Positions 11,834 through 23,404 of a stretch of 64,000 nucleotides of DNA are shown here, piece after piece. The DNA comes from Penium margaritaceum (lineage: Eukaryota; Streptophyta; Zygnematophyceae; Desmidiales; Peniaceae). Numbering within the stretch: position 1 is the first letter of the stretch; each line of letters begins with the position of its first letter. A model generated the notes under the pieces. That model saw only the letters and a program-made list of their open reading frames with translations, was not told where the DNA came from and ran no database searches. The position numbers were made by a program, and so were the translations under genes. The DNA is taken from positions 308,625 through 372,624 of the forward strand of contig SZWC01000030.1 in NCBI GenBank assembly GCA_023375785.1, read 5' to 3'.

Positions 11834-12806
11834 ATGGATCTGCACCTTCTAAACCGGAACAAAACAACAGCCTCCATTGGTGTACATCGGTCTCACCAAA
11901 AGAGACAAGCAGACCAGCAGTATGACGATACCCACAATGCTCACGTTGAGCAAGTCAACAATGGGATGTCAAAGTTTGTGGAAACAGGTTTTCCCCTGTG
12001 GAAATGGCAAGTTGAGGTTGTCTTGAGGATGCGTCGCTACTTGAAGATGTTCCTTGGAGAAGAGGTTAACACTCCAAAAACAGAAACAAGATATGAAAAA
12101 TTGAGCATTAAAAAGGAAATGGCAATTGAGATTCTTGTGACATCAATGTATGAGTCATTTATGTGCACCTCCAACATATAACACATAGATCAAAGGCTTG
12201 TGAAAAGCCTGCATGTGTACACCAATCAACGGTTCTTGCAAATTATTTCTTTATCCTTCAAAGATTGATTTTAATGAGGGTGAGCAAGGCAGAATTGATT
12301 TCAAAATTCATACTGGAGTTTGAAGGAAATCTGGAATAAGTGATCCAAATAGACTAGGAAATTGACATGAGCATGCAGGCCATGATCCTCATTATGGTGC
12401 TACTTGCAAGTTGGGGTCCTCTGATCATTGTCTTGGCAGTTCAAAGGGGGAGGATTTTACAAATGAGGCAGTGTCCGTGTATGTGCACAAGGAGGCCATG
12501 CGATGCAACGATAGTAGGGCTAATATGTTGACCTATACTCCACAGTATGGTGGCCGTGGGAAAAACTCTTCCTCTGGTCAGAGTGGCAATGGAATGAGTG
12601 GCGGTGGAGTGGGACATAATAGTGGCGGTGCCAAGGATTTAAAGCGTTGTAAACATTGCCATAATTGTGGCAAGCCCAGACATTAGACACGTTAGTGTAG
12701 GGCTCCCAAGACGGAAGACAGGGATCATGGTGGTAAGAATAAGGACAAAGGAAAGGGTAAAACAGAGTTGATGGACATGATGGCTGAGAGTCATGGTTGC
12801 CCTTGA
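11834..12806 (+). pseudogene. P gag remnant
   Basis: The capsid-type N-terminus reads MSKFVETGFPLWKWQVEV from 11968, parallel to D (MSKFTKTGFSLWKWQFEI), with an upstream ATG at 11834 as possible start. The middle (12180-12400) is shifted and stopped. VYVHKEAMRCNDSRANM (about 12478) is the conserved copia gag stretch before the zinc knuckle. CKHCHNCGKPRH (12649-12684) is the CCHC knuckle, followed by stops. RNA packaging would be its role; this copy is dead. It ends at an unclassified insertion. Confidence 0.7.
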
Positions 12807-13580
12807 TGTTCGATGGGGGGGTCCTCCATCGACATTGGTACATCAAACCACATCGATGGGCATCAATGTCAATACGGTCCATGTGCGCACGCTACACAGG
12901 CAATGACCGAGCAAACCCACACACGCGAACATGGCACTACCAGGTGCCATGTTGGCGTGTGGGGATCCATAAAATAAAAAGGTGGGGAGCAAGTTTGGTA
13001 ACCAAGAAACACTTATCCGAGTGGAAAAGAACTCCCCTTCCCAATATGCGATGCTGAAATTGCATCTGCATCAACTAACATGCCACACAATCTGGTACAT
13101 CCAGCTTTAATGGATGGTGTTCTTGCATGTAGACCCAAGCTCTCTTTTGCACACTGACCAATGCTGAGAGGGTAGCCGGCCAGTCCGGTTTTCCAGTTTC
13201 TCGCTCACTCAATATGCCATGTTCCCTACGTTGAGAGCCGTCAGGGTGGAGCCAGACCTCCCAACAGATTGCGCCCAAAAAGTATAGACGTTGTACAATT
13301 TCCGTGGTGTCCCAAAAACCTGGGTTAGACCATCATAATGCTAGTTATTCTTCTCTATAGGTTAATGGTAAAATGTGAAAATGGTGGGATAATGAACATT
13401 AACTGGAACAAGGTCATGTAAGTTGTCGTGGAACTCTTAAGCGGATATGGGTTTCCTGTGGTTCTGGGGTATTTCTCAGCGATGCCTATCAATGCACCTA
13501 TCACCAGGTACATTGATGGACCGATGGGCATTGACGAGTACCGATTAGCAATGGGCACAGATCAGCCCCGGTGAGAGCGT
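12807..13580. other. Unclassified insertion of about 0.77 kb between P gag and protease
   Basis: Gag-side coding (KTELMDMMAESHGC) stops near 12805 and protease-side coding (GAALLKRGNYELNSGSNYHS) resumes near 13585. The other copia elements go straight from one to the other. The stretch between matches none of the LTR types here. It contains a strong hairpin at 12920-12961 and a smaller one near 12810-12830. I could not define terminal repeats or a TSD, so it may be a non-autonomous transposon or a remnant of something else. Confidence 0.5.
12920..12961. repeat. 18-bp inverted repeat, 6-bp loop
   Basis: CACACGCGAACATGGCAC (12920-12937) pairs with GTGCCATGTTGGCGTGTG (12944-12961) at 17 of 18 positions around the loop TACCAG. 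It lies inside the unclassified insertion in P. Confidence 0.9.
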
Positions 13581-15410
13581 GGCTAGAACCAAGGGAGCGG
13601 CACTACTCAAGCGTGGAAACTACGAGCTAAATTCTGGCTCAAACTACCACTCTCAAAGGGAGAAAGAGGAGTTCCTCTCAATTGGGGACACCGAATGTCA
13701 CATAGGTGTACCAACGGCAGCCTTGTCCATGTAGAAGGCAAGGAGGATAAGTTGATATGTATCAACCTGAACAATGCTCAAAGAGTATTAAAGCTGGAAA
13801 ACATCGTCTATATTTCGTTGTTTATGGAAAACCTCTTGTTGGTGTACAAAACCACAGACCACGACATGATGGTCGTCTTTGTGGAGGAGGAGGCCGTGAT
13901 CTTCAACAACAAGGTATCAAAATCTCCTATTGTAAGGAGAGTCTTATCGTACATCTCCTAAGAGTTGATGGGCTCTACATGTTGCAGATTACGCCCCTTG
14001 AGTGTGCAAATGAGGGATATGTGGCACTTGAAGAGTTCAAGTCTCCAAAGCCTGATATTGCACCATAGGCCGTCAGCATGGCACCTACATGTACAAAAGA
14101 CAGAAATGTTGAGCTATGGCATAGACGCTTTGACCATGTGGCTGGCACCACACCGCAAACTATTAAGCAACACAAAGTGGTTCATTGAATGGAGAGATGC
14201 AAGGCTAAGGATAAGGGAAAGTGCAAGAAGCTATGTGAGCCATGCCTTCAAAGCAATGAAAAGATCATTCCGTTTGAGCGCAATGAGCAACTTGTGGTAA
14301 CAATGTTGGACTTGAGTCACTCTCATGTGTGTGGAATATTTTGCACTCCTTCAAATGACGGCAATAAGTACTTCTTTACCTTTATGGATGAGTACTCTCG
14401 CAAGATGAAGATCTATATCTTGAGGAAAAAGGGAGAGATTAGGGAGAAGCTGGAAGAGTTTGTCGTTATGATACAGTGACAGACAAGGAAAAGGATCAAA
14501 GCACTGCGCACAACCAACGGTAGTGAGTGCAAGGCATGCAAAGGCTGCTTGAGCCAACACAACATCAACAACCCAACCACCACGCCTTATACCCTAGAGC
14601 AATGGTGTTGTCGAGCAGATGAACCACATAATCCTTAGCATGACACAAAGCATGCTCTTTGATGCCAAATGTCTACCTGGTTTCAAGACTGAAGCAACAA
14701 GACCTTCTTGCTACCTTGTGAATCTCTCTCCAGCAGCCACACTTGCAAGCTACGGCAAGAAGCTGCGAGAGACGCAGCTGAGGACACCACACAAGGGTAA
14801 GAAGCTAGAAGCCTTACACATAAGGGTCTTTGATTGTACTACATGGGTAAAGGTCCAAGAAGGATAACGAAGTGGCAAGCTAGATACACACACATGTAAG
14901 TGGGTAATAGTCAGCTGTGACGTAGCATAGAAGGCATACACACTATGGGACCAGGTTGCTTGAAGGTAATCTGGAGCTTAGATATCGTGTTTGATGAAAG
15001 GAGGCTCAATAAGGGAGAGCCGCTGGATCTTGTCAATATGCCCAAATCAAGCAAGAGTGAGTTGTGTTTTCTGAGTTACGTGATCGCGCACTTGAGAGCT
15101 GGTAGGTGGTTTTAGTGATCTCCAACAAGAAATCACTAATATCTTGGAAACAAGAAAGCCATGAAAAAGGTACAAGATGACGTCACCTCTAGGTCAACCA
15201 AGCACATTGTCATCACATACAATTACCCATGTGATGTGGTTGGAAAGGAGGTTGTAAACCTAAAATATGTATAGACCAAGAAGATGCTTGCAGATTGGAT
15301 GACCAAGGGGCTTGATAGCAATTTTCAGTCTGTAGATTCCGAAGGCATCAGTATGTGCAACGCAATCAACGAAGACTGAGGCAAAGACAGCCAGAGAGGG
15401 GAGATATCTC
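13581..15410 (+). pseudogene. P pol remnant: protease, integrase, end of RNase H; RT deleted
   Basis: The protease neighbourhood reads GAALLKRGNYELNSGSNYHS with the copia D-S/T-G motif degraded to N-S-G (about 13585-13660). Integrase follows with a CEPCLQSNEKIIPF zinc-finger piece (about 14240), GNKYFFTFMDEYSRKMKIY (14360) and the C-terminal LHIRVFDCTTWVKV (14817). At about 15080-15140 the sequence jumps to the C-terminal part of RNase H: TSRSTKHIVITYNYPCDVV (15190) and TKKMLADWMTKGLD (15276). RT and the RNase H core are gone. Confidence 0.7.
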
Positions 15411-15427
15411 ATAGTAAGATGGACCGA

Positions 15428-15444
15428 GGTGCAAGGGAGAGTTT
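15428..15444 (+). promoter_or_regulatory. Polypurine tract of P
   Basis: GGTGCAAGGGAGAGTTT lies 7 bp before the LTR start TGATATACCCC. The same tract precedes the 3' LTRs of D (GGTGCAAGGGAGAGGTT), G (GGTGCAAGGGAGATATT) and, changed, B. It would prime plus-strand DNA synthesis. Confidence 0.7.
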
Positions 15445-15451
15445 GTTTACC

Positions 15452-15797
15452 TGATATACCCCTTGTCCATTACTGATATTTGGATAGGCAGAGGATAAAC
15501 TAGGCATGGAGTGCTCCCTTGGAGTAAGTCCTCTAAGTCTGGTCTACATAGACAAGGCATGCACTTCTCTTTTTGAGTGAGTCTCCTTATTCTAAACTGA
15601 AGAGTAGAGCTAGCAAACACTACCTAAGACAACTCCTTGCGGTTTAGAAGTTCCAAAGTTTGGCTCTGGAACAAGAAATCACTGGGTTAAATCATAATGT
15701 AATGACTAATTTTCTTTGTGACCAGAAGGAGGACAAGAACGTTCCAACGAACATCTTAGAGCATTTTAAGATCCATCCTGGTGCTTGTTGGTCCATT
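15452..15797 (+). repeat. 3' LTR of P, truncated
   Basis: It begins TGATATACCCC and follows the B-type LTR for about 345 bp, then breaks off inside the LTR near 15797 and turns into minus-strand RT of element F. More than half of the LTR is missing, and there is no TSD at the break. Confidence 0.75.
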
Positions 15798-17476
15798 AGG
15801 GTGGACGACTATCCTCCTGTAAAACTCGACAGGACCTGTGTCCTTCATCTTAAACCTGCTAGTGACATCTGTCTTTGGCTTGATTGTAAATAGTTTGACT
15901 AATCACAAGCAGGTGATCAGGTCATCCACGTATAGTGCAACCAATGTCAAGCCTTACTCATCTTCCTACACATAGAGAATAGGGTCATTCTGTAATTTGT
16001 GAAGATGAGCCCTGCAATGAAGCTATCCATCTCCCTGTACGACATCATTGGGGCTTGTTTCAGCCCGTAAAGTATTTGACCCTCTTTGCAAACCTTGCCA
16101 CATGGAGCTTTCACTCCCTCGGGCACTTCTATAAGCACTTCTTTGTTAACCTACCCATGTAGAAACGTTTTCTCGACGTCCATCATGTGGATGTCCAGAT
16201 CTTTTGGAGAAGTGACATCCAACATGGATCTCATGAAGGCAAAGGTGACCATAGGAGCGAAGATATCCTTGTACTCTTAGTTACATGTTGGGAGAATCCC
16301 TTTCTCACAAATATTGCCTGTACTTGTCAATGATTCATTCTGCTTGGATTTTTTTGTAGTACCCATTCTGACCCCTCCTCATGGGCGTTAAGGGATACAT
16401 CCACAAGAATCCATGTTTTTTTCCATTCAATGGAAGCGAGTTTGCTATCTACTGCCTCCTTCTATTGATAGTTAGGTTGATCGGATTGGCAACACCATTG
16501 CTGTGAGGAGTATAAGGCATGATGGTACAGTGGTTGATGTCGTGTTGGGTGTACCAATCTTTGTACGCCTCGTATTCACCACCGTTTTCCATGTGTAGTA
16601 CCTTGACCTCATTGCTCGTCTACTACTCTACCATGGTGATGAACGCTTGCAGCTTCTCCTTGAAGTCTCCCTTTGTCTTGAGGAAGTAGATCCACACCTT
16701 GCAACTGTGGTCATCAATGTAGGTTACGAAGTACTTACTACTACCATTCAAAGGATATTGGAATAAAATGCATGCTTATGAGTGAATTAGGTCCAAGATT
16801 TATGCTGGACATGGCCGAGTACCCTCAAAGGGCTTTCTCTTTGCCTTGCCTTGGAACCATGGCTCTCAAATCTTTTTGCACTTTCCCTCATCATTGGCCT
16901 TGCATCCCTCCATCCCATCAACCAATTTGTGTCATTGCATAACGCATAGAGTACTGTCAGCCACATGGCCAAAGTGCATGTACCACAGCAGAGCATCTTA
17001 ATCTATACTAGACCTCGCCGCAATGGTAACGCATTGTGGTGCAATGGCAGGCTTTGGAGACTTGGACTATTCCACCGTTGCGTATTCCTCATTTATACTC
17101 TCAAGGACTGTGATTTGCAGCACATAAAGCCAGTTAACTCTTTGAACCTCTACAACAAGACTCTCATTGGGATAAGAGATCTTGATGTCCTTGTTCTTGA
17201 CAATCACGGCCTCCTCCTACTTAACATGACTGTCATGTTGTCCATGAATTTGGACAGTCATGAGAGGTTTGTTGCAAGAGACGGCATTTAGACAAAATTT
17301 TCCAGATTCAAGTACTTTTTAGCACCATTCATCTTGATGCTGATAAACATATTGCCCTCGCCCTTTGCATGAACAAAGCTGCTATGGGTACACTTGAAGC
17401 AATGTTTTGTATCACCTATAGAGATGAACCCAACCTTCTCCCTTGAAGTGTGATGGTTTGTTCCAAAGTCGAGCCC
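15798..17476 (-). pseudogene. Element F: partial copia polyprotein (protease, integrase, part of RT)
   Basis: On the minus strand, protease-side sequence includes FGTNHHTS near 17445-17470. Integrase runs about 16440-17000. RT runs about 15798-16340, with an intact YVDDLI near 15916-15933 and LMSYREMDSF-type palm sequence near 16040. Many stops are present. Both ends are abrupt: on the right it meets the middle of a G-type LTR, and on the left the middle of P's 3' LTR. No LTR, primer site or TSD of its own is visible, so it is a rearranged fragment. It is most like B and P in sequence. Confidence 0.7.
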
Positions 17477-17562
17477 GATTAATTAACCCTTGCTTGATGC
17501 ACTCTTGCATATTGGTGACTTGAGCTCTTCTTGAGATGTAATGCTAAGGCGTTGGTACTCTT
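17477..17562 (+). repeat. G-type LTR fragment, left of D
   Basis: GATTAATTAACCCTTGCTTG and the following GAGCTCTTCTTGAGATGTAATGC are the reverse complement of the G LTR at about 35480-35560. The fragment starts in the middle of the LTR and is interrupted by D at the TSD CTCTT (17558-17562). It continues at 24565. Confidence 0.8.
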
Positions 17563-18215
17563 TGTCAATGCGCCGGATAGCAACGGTCTAGAAAATGGGT
17601 CCCGACATGGGAGGCCGCCAACCGCTCTTGGTATTGCAACCAAGATAACATATCACCCTCGAACAAAGGATCCACACTTTAGGTTCGTTGGGTTTGCAAC
17701 CTCACGAAGTCCGCATGTTGGTCTTTAGTGTCTACCTTTGGTTGGACACTCTGTGAGGAGTCTCAAAGGCAAGAACTGTAAATGGATGCATGCAAGGTAC
17801 ACGCTTTTACACTTGCAGAGCTTTGCTAAAGCTTCTGCATGCACTGGCTCCATTGGAGCCAACCTCATCCTACATTCCTACTTGGCGCGTCCTTAGACCG
17901 CCAAGTGTCATCCTCAAGGCAGGCTCTAGTAAGCTTCCTAGAAGCTTCCTGTCCCCATTTTGGCCACAAAGAAAATTGCGGCCGTCGCGGGGTTTGAACC
18001 CGCAACCTCTGGTTTGAGACTCCGGTGCCTAATCAACCAAGCCAAAAAGGTATGGTTCCTATGATGAGACACAGGGGACATACCCATTATGGGCAGTGCA
18101 TTCCTGGCCCATCTCAGAACAGACCAAGGGGACATACTCCATAGAGCAGTGCATGCCTTGTCTGTATGTGTAGCTAGCCAGCTAGGTAGTGGACAAGGTG
18201 CACACTATTTCAACA
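17563..18215 (-). repeat. 3' LTR of D
   Basis: The plus strand reads TGTCAATGCGCC to CTATTTCAACA, 653 bp, the same length as the right LTR once its insert is discounted. It contains a tRNA-like segment at 17977-18044. It is related to B-type LTRs: the blocks CTTCCTGTCCCC...AAAGAAAATT and CTGTGAGGAGTCTCAAAG recur at about 40680-40935. Confidence 0.9.
17977..18044 (-). other. tRNA-like segment in D 3' LTR
   Basis: On the minus strand there is an A-box-like TGGCTTGGTTG, then 40-odd bases later the T-arm GCGGGTTCAAACCCCGC with a perfect B box (GGTTCAAACCC) and a 5-bp stem. A D-arm-like pairing (GCTT/AGGC) is possible, but the anticodon stem does not pair properly. It is therefore a tRNA-derived Pol III-type sequence, not a tRNA gene. 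It is on the element's sense strand. Confidence 0.6.
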
Positions 18216-18232
18216 AACCTCTCCCTTGCACC
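18216..18232 (-). promoter_or_regulatory. Polypurine tract of D
   Basis: The minus strand reads GGTGCAAGGGAGAGGTT directly against the LTR start TGTTGAAA. Confidence 0.8.
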
Positions 18233-18276
18233 TCTGTCCATCTGTCCCTTGATCGGCTCCATCAATGCCTTGGAGC

Positions 18277-21200
18277 TCACCCTTCCTCCGCCGCACTCCT
18301 CATGCCGAATCTACGAATGCCTGCATAATGCAAGTCGTTGTCCAGCGGCTTGGTCATACAGTCACAAGCATGCTCTTTGTTCTGCAGTGCTGCAAGTCCA
18401 CCACGTTCTTCATGACCAGGTCACGTCAGTAGTGGTAACGTATGTCGATGTGCTTCGTTCGCCATGAGATGATCTCATCTTCAGCCATCGAGATGGTGCT
18501 CATGTTGTCCACGTGTACGATCGTGGCGTCTTTCTGTGGCACTGTCATTTCACCAAGAAAACTGCGGAGCCATTGAGTCTCCTTGCACACCTCAGACAAA
18601 GCAACGTACTCTGCCTCAGCCGTGGACACAGAAACACAATCCTGCTTCCTACTGGCCCATGAGATGGCAGCGCCATTCAAGATACACACGTATCCAGAGG
18701 TGGATTCCCTGTCGTCGAGATTTCCTCCCCAGTCAGCGTCGGTATAGCATTTCAAACAAAGGGGGTCCGTTCCTTCTTGGCCTCCAAGGACAAGGCCCAT
18801 GTGACGTGTCTTCTGCAGGTAGCGCAAGATGCGCTTGACTGCCTGCCAATGTTGTGGCCCAGGGTTGGCCACGAATCTGCTCATTTGTCCCACAGCATAA
18901 CAGATGTCCGGACGAGTCCCTACCATGGCGTACATGATGCTACCCACGGCGGACTGGTAGGGGATGTCTTGCATCTCCCTTTGTTCTGCTACGTTGCTTG
19001 GCGACATGGAGGCCTTCAGCTTTGTGTCGGTCGTCATTGAGGTGCTGACAGGTTTGCAGTCTTCCATGTGGTAGCGCTTCAACACCTCACCAATGTATTT
19101 GGTTTGGTTGAGTTCGATGGTGCCTGCTACTCGGTTGCGGTGGATGGCAATCCCGGGGTAGTACTCGAGAGGACCCATGTCCTTCATCTTGAACCGTTTG
19201 CTGAGATCAGACTTCAGCTCATCCAGCAGCTCGACCGAAGACGAGCAGATGATCAGATCATCCACGTACAGTGCAACCAGCATCAACCCTCTCCCATCAT
19301 CGCGCATGTACATGCTCGGGTCATTCTGGCAATGCGCAAAGGAAAGGCCGGTCATAAAACTTTCCATCTCTTTGTACCACATCCTTGGGGCCTGTTTCAG
19401 CCCGTAGAGCGCTTTCACCAACTTGCACACCTTGCCCTTGGGAGCTTCGACTCCTTCGGGCACCTCCATCAACACTTCCTTGTCAAGCTTCCCATAAAGG
19501 AAAGCTGTCTTGACGTCCATCTGGTGTATCTCCAAGTTCTTTGCGGCAGCAATGCCAAGCAGAGAGCGGATTTAGGCAAAGGTCACGACGGGCACGAACG
19601 TCTCATCGTACTCGGAGCCCTGGCGTTGAGAGAACCCCTTAGCCACTATCCTTGCCTTGAACTTGTCGATGTTACCGTCTTGCTTCTTCTTCACTCGGAG
19701 GACCCACTTGGATCCCACCACGTGGGCCTTGTCGGGTCTGTCCACCAGCACCCACGTGCCGTTCTCGGCAATGGATGCGAGCTCGCTATCCACTGCCTCC
19801 TTCCACTTGGCCGCATCTGGGCCATTCATGGCCTCTGCCACTGTGGATGGCTCTCCCTGAGCCATGCACGACCAGCTAAGGCTGGTCCAATCATCCTCAT
19901 ACCGCAAAGGTGCTCTCTTTGGTCGCAAACTGCGCCGGGGTAGTGGTGCCGCTTCTTGCTTTGGTGCTGGTGCTTCCACAGGTGGTGGTTTGTCGTCGTC
20001 GTTGTTGTCAGAAGAGTCGTCAGACTCCAAGTCAGACTCGGAAGCCTCGGACGCCTCGGTATCCGCGTCCATGTCAGATGCTGCATCATCCTCTGCAGCC
20101 ACTCTCCCATTTCCACCACCTGCTGTCAAGGCGAGCCAGTTGTCGGGTGCTTGGTCTCCGGACTCGAGCATCACTATCCACTCTCCCGCTTTGGGAGTGA
20201 GGGTCGGGTCCAGCAGCTCTCCCTTTCCAAGGGTGCGTTCATCGAACACGACGTCGCGGCTCCTTACGAGCTTGCCTGCTGCCTGGTCCCAAAGCCGATA
20301 GGCTTTGTGTGACGTGTCGTACCCAACCATGATGCACTTCTTGGAGCGTGCATCGAGCTTGCCTCCACGTTCTCCCGACTGGATCTTCACCCATGCAGTT
20401 GACCCGAACACCTTCAGATGAGATGCGTTGGGTTTCTTTCCCGACCATGCTTCCTGTGGGGTCTTCAGCTGCTTGTCCTGCTCCTTTCCACGCTTNTAGC
20501 AAGCCGTTGTTGCTGCTTCAGCCCAAAAGCGAGGTGGGAGCTTGGCGTCGAAGAGCATGCTTCGCACCATGCCGAGTAGGGTCTGGTTCATCCTCTCGGC
20601 AACGCCGTTGCTTTGGGGGTTGTAAGGGGTGGTTTGCTCGTGGCGGATGCCATGATGCTTGAGCTAAGGCTTGCATGCCTCGTACTCACACCCGTTGTCA
20701 CTTCGGAGCGCCTTCACCTTCTTGGACGTTTGCCGCTCCACCATGGCGACGAACTCGAGGAGCTTCTTCTTGCCCTCTCCCTTTGTTTTAAAGAAGTAGA
20801 TCCACAACTTGCGGCTGTGGTCGTCAATGAAGGTGAGGAAGTACTTGCTTCCTCCGTTAGACGGTGTGCGGAAGGGTCCACACACGTCACTGTGTATCAA
20901 TTCCAAGACGTGCTCCGCTCGTTGACCTCCTCTCCCAAACGCCTTCTTCTTTGCCTTCGCTTGGAGGCATGGTTCACACAATGTACACCCTTCGCCATGC
21001 TTTGTAGTGCACCCTTCCATTCCGTAGACTACCTCTTGCTCTTGCATCTTTTGCAGCGTGCTATTGGCCACGTGGCCAAATCGCCGGTGCCACAGCTCAG
21101 CATCTATGTCCTTGGTTGATGTGGCGGCCGCAGCGGTCGCCAGTGGTGCATCCTTCGGCTCCGGTGCCACTGTCTTGGTGGCACATGTGAGTCCCTCATC

Positions 21201-22487
21201 CGACGCCTTGGTGACTTTGGTTTTAAGCATGTAGAGGCCGTCGACTCTTGGAACTTGAAGCATGAGGTCGTCTTTGGTATACAAAATCTGGATGTCCTCG
21301 TTTTTTAGGGCCACCGCTTCCTTGTCGGTGAACACCACTGTCATGTTGTTGTCGGTGATTTGTGAGACGGACAGCAAGTTGGTTGCGAAGGAGGGCATGA
21401 ACACCACCTTTTGAAGGTTGACTGCCTTCTCCGCACCATTCATGTTGAACGTGATCACCTTGTCCCCTTCGCCCATGGCTTGGATGACGCCACCGTTTGC
21501 ACACTTGATGCGCATGACAGATTCGGCCATGGAGACAAATCCACCCTTCTCTTTTGATGAGTGGTGGTTGGTGCCCGAGTCAAGGGCGAATGCCCCGGGC
21601 CTAAGGATCGCTGCGCCCTTCATGGGTAGCCCCCTAGCCATCATGTTGTTGAGCTCCTTCTTCTCCTTTCCACCTTTGTTCCCGCCTTCTTTCTTGGGAC
21701 TACGGTAGTCCCTAGCCCAGTGCCCAGCCTTGCGACAGTTGTGACAGTTGTCGGGCTTCTTGGAACTCTTCCCGCCACCATTGCCTTTCCCTCCACTGCC
21801 ACCGCTTCCGCTGTTGCCTTGAATGGAGCGAGAGCTTGGACTTTGTCCACCAAAGCCAGAGGCATAGGCTGAGATGTTTGCCTCGGCGCCACTGCGTCGC
21901 ATGGACTCGTTGTGGACGTGTTCGGCGACAGCCTTGTACGTCAGATCTGCCTCCTTCCAACCGCCAAATACGGTGATCAAGGACTCCCAGCTTTCCGGCA
22001 ACGCCATTAGAAGGATCATGGCACGCATGTTGGAGTCGAGATTCCATTTCATTTGCTGGACCTCTTGCAGCACGTTGTCGAACGAATGCAAAAATGCGGG
22101 TATCGATTCTCCTTCGCTCACCCTCATCGACATCAACCGTTAGAAGATGAAGAGTCGGTTTGCTAGGGCATTTGATTGATGCACGCGTGCGAGTTTTGCG
22201 TAGGCCTCAGCAGCCAACGTGCTTCCTGTGATGTGGGAGTGTTGAGTCTCGTTGGTGGACGTCACAAGAATGGCGAGAGCCATGATGTTCTTCATCGTCC
22301 ATGCTGCAAGGTCAGCCGCATGCGTCGTCACGGTCGCATCGGCTGGTGCTATCTCGGTCCCTTTTAGGAAGTCAAGGTAGCCACGCACGTTCATGACAAT
22401 CTCAAACTGCCATTTCCACAAGGAAAAACCTGTCTTCGTGAATTTGGACATACCCGCCTCAAGGCGGGCTAGAGTCGGATCCGCCAT
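18277..22487 (-). pseudogene. D gag-pol polyprotein, nearly complete, four stops and one gap
   Basis: Start ATG 22487 (MADPTLARLEAGMSKFTKTG). Gag runs to about 21640, with a zinc knuckle CHNCRKAGHWARDY whose last Cys has become Tyr (about 21706-21747). Protease has LDSGTNHHS (about 21570). Integrase has the HHCC region (WHRRFGH...CEPC, about 21100-20960), HSDVCGPF, RSDNGCEYE and AERMNQTL. RT has FKARIVAKGFSQ (19640) and intact YVDDLIICSS (about 19250-19275). RNase H has CYTDADWGG (18740) and TKHIDIRYHY (18430). Stops are TAA at 22140 (from Gln), TAG at 20664 (from Trp), TAA at 19572 (probably from Ser) and TGA at 18426. A frameshift near 18360 precedes the C-terminus MTKPLDNDLHYAGIRRFG. The N at 20496 hides roughly ten codons of integrase. 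It is not functional as it stands. Confidence 0.9.
20496..20496. other. Assembly gap (single N) in D integrase
   Basis: The frame is AATTAC before the gap and KRGKEQDKQLKTPQEAW after it. Related elements have a YLVNLSPA-type stretch of about ten residues in between (compare P near 14705-14750). A short piece is therefore missing. Unlike the other three Ns there is no duplicated flank. Confidence 0.8.
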
Positions 22488-22901
22488 TTCTTGTGGTTGC
22501 TTGTCTTTTTTGCTTCGCTGCTACTCTGCTTCGTTGAGGCCGATGAGGCTGATGAGGCTGCTGACTGCGACCGTTGTCAAAGGTGCAGTTGGTTCCGTTG
22601 CATACCCTTCCCGCCAATGATCGCCTAAGGCGATGGTGCCGTCGTGAGAGAACGGAATCGGGGTCGTACCACCTTCTAAAAAGGGGTAGAGCTTAATCCC
22701 GTTGGGGCTCGAGGGTCTTGTCCAACATGGACAGAGCGATTTCTCGTCCCCTAGTCCGCCACGTGCACGCACCCTACCTAAAGAAGCCGATGGAGCCGAT
22801 GGAGTAGATGGAGCTGTCCGATGGTCGTGTCCCTGTTGTACCTGTGCGCCCTGCAAGACCACGCGCTAGTCGGTCTAAGAAGCGTGCCTTAGAACCAGAA
22901 G

Positions 22902-22917
22902 TGTGGGTCCATAACCC
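22902..22917 (-). promoter_or_regulatory. Primer-binding site of D, anticodon-arm type
   Basis: The plus strand TGTGGGTCCATAACCC matches 14 of 16 bases of the initiator tRNA-Met anticodon arm. It is 2 bp from the LTR start at 22920, the same spacing as in C. 22488-22901 is the untranslated leader; nothing else is recognised there. Confidence 0.75.
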
Positions 22918-23336
22918 TTTGTCAATGCGCCGGATAGCAACGGTCTAGAAAACGGGTCCCGACATGGGAGGCCGCCAACCGCTCTTGGCATTGCAAGCAA
23001 GATAACATATCACCCTCGAACGAGGGATCCACACTTTAGGTTCGTTTGGTTTGCAACCTCACGAAGTCCGCATGTTGGTCTTTAGTGTCTACCTTTGGTT
23101 GGACACTCTGTGAGGAGTCTGAAAGGCAAGAACTGTAAATGGATGCATGCAAGGTATAGGCTTTTATACTTGCAGAGCTTTGCTAAAGCTTCTGCTTGTA
23201 GTGGCTCCACTGGAGCCAACCTCATCCTACATTCCCACTTGGCGCGTCCTTAGACCGCCAAGTGTCATCCTCAAGGCAGACTCTAGTAAGCTTCCTAGAA
23301 GCTTCCTGTCCCAGTTTTGGCCACAAAGAAAATTGC

Positions 23337-23404
23337 CGCCGTCGCGGGGTTTGAACCCGCGACCTCTGGTTTGAGACTCCGGTGCCTAATCAACCAAGCC
23401 AAAA
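23337..23404 (-). other. tRNA-like segment in D 5' LTR
   Basis: The same segment as at 17977-18044. Here the T-arm hairpin is longer: GTCGCGGG and CCCGCGAC pair over 8 bp around a 7-nt loop (23341-23363). The A-box-like part is at about 23389-23403. Confidence 0.6.

Larger units (their letters stand above)
10902..15797 (+). mobile_element. Element P: B-type copia retrotransposon, plus strand, hosting C in its 5' LTR
   Basis: The remaining part of a 5' LTR (10902-11527), a primer-site remnant, gag, protease, integrase, the end of RNase H, a polypurine tract and a truncated 3' LTR (15452-15797) follow in order on the plus strand. RT and most of RNase H are deleted, so P could not move by itself. 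An unrelated stretch of about 0.77 kb interrupts it between gag and protease. The rest of the 5' LTR should lie left of the window, beyond C. Confidence 0.7.

Noticed and set aside
17977-18044. Functional tRNA gene
   Set aside because: The B box and T-arm are good, but the anticodon stem does not pair and the segment is embedded at the same place in both D LTRs, so it is tRNA-derived LTR sequence.
19864-20312. Plus-strand Ser-rich frames opposite D
   Set aside because: They are antisense to the acidic linker between integrase and RT of D; the Ser runs are the complement of Asp/Glu/Ser-rich coding.
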